Shown: in pieces, positions 4,598-5,142 of the stretch | Layout: each line of letters begins with the position of its first letter | Numbering within the stretch: position 1 is the first letter of the stretch | Assembly (NCBI GenBank): GCA_016870695.1 | Contig: VGAV01000214.1 | Coordinates: forward strand, 1 to 5,142 | From: Actinomycetota bacterium | GTDB lineage: Bacteria > Actinomycetota > Actinomycetes > Actinomycetales > Microbacteriaceae | Reading direction: 5' to 3' | Length of the DNA: 5,142 nucleotides | Notes under the pieces: model-generated | The model's database searches: none | What the model saw: only the letters and a program-made list of their open reading frames with translations | What the model was told of the DNA's origin: nothing | Position numbers and translations under genes: made by a program

Positions 4598-4603
4598 TTG
4601 ACA
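4598..4603 (+). promoter_or_regulatory. Candidate -35 of the LysM gene
   Basis: A perfect TTGACA. The -10 is weak: the best hexamer at a usable distance is CAACGT (4622-4627, 18-bp spacer). A strong -35 with a poor -10 next to the GTCAC repeats is consistent with activator dependence. A small dyad ACACGT/ACGTGT (4610-4615 and 4624-4629) covers the -10 region. Confidence 0.5.
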
Positions 4604-4658
4604 CTCGCAACACGTCCGTGGCAACGTGTCGGCAGTCGGAAGAACGGAATCCCCCACC

Positions 4659-5142
4659 ATGCGACGACGCCTCCCTGTATCCGCCCCCGCCGCCCCGCGC
4701 TCGCGCGCGGCGACCGTCCCCGCCGCCCTGGCCGGCTCCATCGCGCTCGCCCTGGCGGGCGAGCACGCGGCCCACGCGGTCCCGCCGGCGCCCGCCCCGG
4801 CGACCCTCCCCGGCCCGCATCCGGTGCCGACGACCCTCGCACCGCGCGTGGCCGCCCTGCCCGCTCCCGCGGTCCACGTCGTCCAGTCCGGCGACACCGT
4901 CTCGTCCGTCGCCGCGCGGTACGGCCTCGACACGAACGCGGTCCTCGCGGCCAACGGCCTCGGCTGGTCGAGCATCATCCGACCGGGCCAGGAGCTGGTG
5001 CTCTCGGCCCCCGCGGCCGCCCCCGCCCCGGCGCCCGCGCCGGCCGCGGCCTACGAGGTGCGCGCGGGCGACACGCTCTCGGGGATCGCCTCCGCCCACG
5101 GCGTCGGGCTCGACGCCGTCCTCTCGGCCAACGGCCTGACCC
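4659..5142 (+). CDS. Secreted LysM peptidoglycan-binding protein, N-terminal part (cut by window edge)
   Basis: The open frame runs from the ATG at 4659 to the window end (161 codons seen, no stop). Residues 1-40 form a Sec-type signal peptide: basic start MRRR, hydrophobic core AALAGSIALALAG (22-34), and a likely cleavage after AHA (38-40). A Pro/Ala-rich stretch follows. A LysM domain spans about 73-116 (VHVVQSGDTVSSVAARYGL, then AANGL and RPGQELVL). An Ala-Pro linker (117-130) leads to a second LysM from 132 (YEVRAGDTLSGIA, then ANGL), cut by the edge. LysM binds N-acetylglucosamine in peptidoglycan, so the protein acts in the wall. The missing C-terminus probably carries a catalytic domain such as a transglycosylase, NlpC/P60 or M23 peptidase, which cannot be determined here. 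An in-frame GTG at 4626 is a less likely start. CGGAA 9 bases before the ATG is a weak SD. Confidence 0.88.
   Translation, partial: MRRRLPVSAPAAPRSRAATVPAALAGSIALALAGEHAAHAVPPAPAPATLPGPHPVPTTLAPRVAALPAPAVHVVQSGDTVSSVAARYGLDTNAVLAANGLGWSSIIRPGQELVLSAPAAAPAPAPAPAAAYEVRAGDTLSGIASAHGVGLDAVLSANGLT

Noticed and set aside
4479..5139. Frames on either strand across the LysM gene (4479-5099 minus, 4618-5139 plus)
   Set aside because: They are shadows of the LysM gene, whose true frame from 4659 shows a signal peptide and two LysM domains and is open to the window end.

Overview
The window is a very GC-rich stretch (roughly 70% or more by eye) with the gene content and order of an actinobacterial division and cell wall (dcw) region. 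Protein style and codon use suggest a Microbacteriaceae member, possibly Microbacterium; this is inference from memory, not a search. The order resembles the Mycobacterium tuberculosis block Rv2163c to Rv2175c (pbpB, Rv2164c, rsmH, mraZ, Rv2169c, idsA2, Rv2175c), without the extra genes found there.

Left half, all on the minus strand and read right to left: mraZ (2242-1811), rsmH (1712-759), a small FtsL-like bitopic protein (762-82, ATGA overlap with rsmH) and the first 25 codons of the division transpeptidase FtsI/PbpB (77-1, cut by the window edge). This is the head of the dcw operon. Its probable promoter (-35 at 2313-2308, -10 at 2290-2285) is overlaid by three AGTGG-type boxes repeated exactly every 10 bp, which fit a MraZ operator. 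Upstream, a DUF3040 membrane protein gene (2871-2485, minus) ends at a classical intrinsic terminator (2463-2433), which insulates the mra promoter.

Right half: a 63-bp divergent spacer separates DUF3040 from an IdsA-type polyprenyl diphosphate synthase (2935-4029, plus), probably leaderless. It converges on a Rv2175c-like winged-helix DNA-binding protein (4466-4122, minus), with a long near-perfect hairpin between the two genes. A divergent spacer of 192 bp (4467-4658) then holds a G-quadruplex/mirror-repeat tract, three 9-bp GTCAC repeats that look like an MtrA response-regulator site, and a TTGACA -35 element. It leads into a secreted LysM protein (4659 onward, plus), cut by the window edge.

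The genes fit one theme: envelope growth and division. MraZ tunes the operon, RsmH modifies 16S rRNA, FtsL and FtsI build the septum, the prenyl synthase supplies isoprenoid chains, the Rv2175c-like regulator is linked to Ser/Thr kinase signalling in mycobacteria, and the LysM protein binds peptidoglycan. There is no gene-free stretch over 300 bases, and I see no tRNA, rRNA, CRISPR array or insertion sequence. No wholly new system is evident. The novelty is regulatory: the MraZ array and its inverted copy, the MtrA-like site, the G4/mirror tract, the long hairpin and an over-used GGATGCC word.
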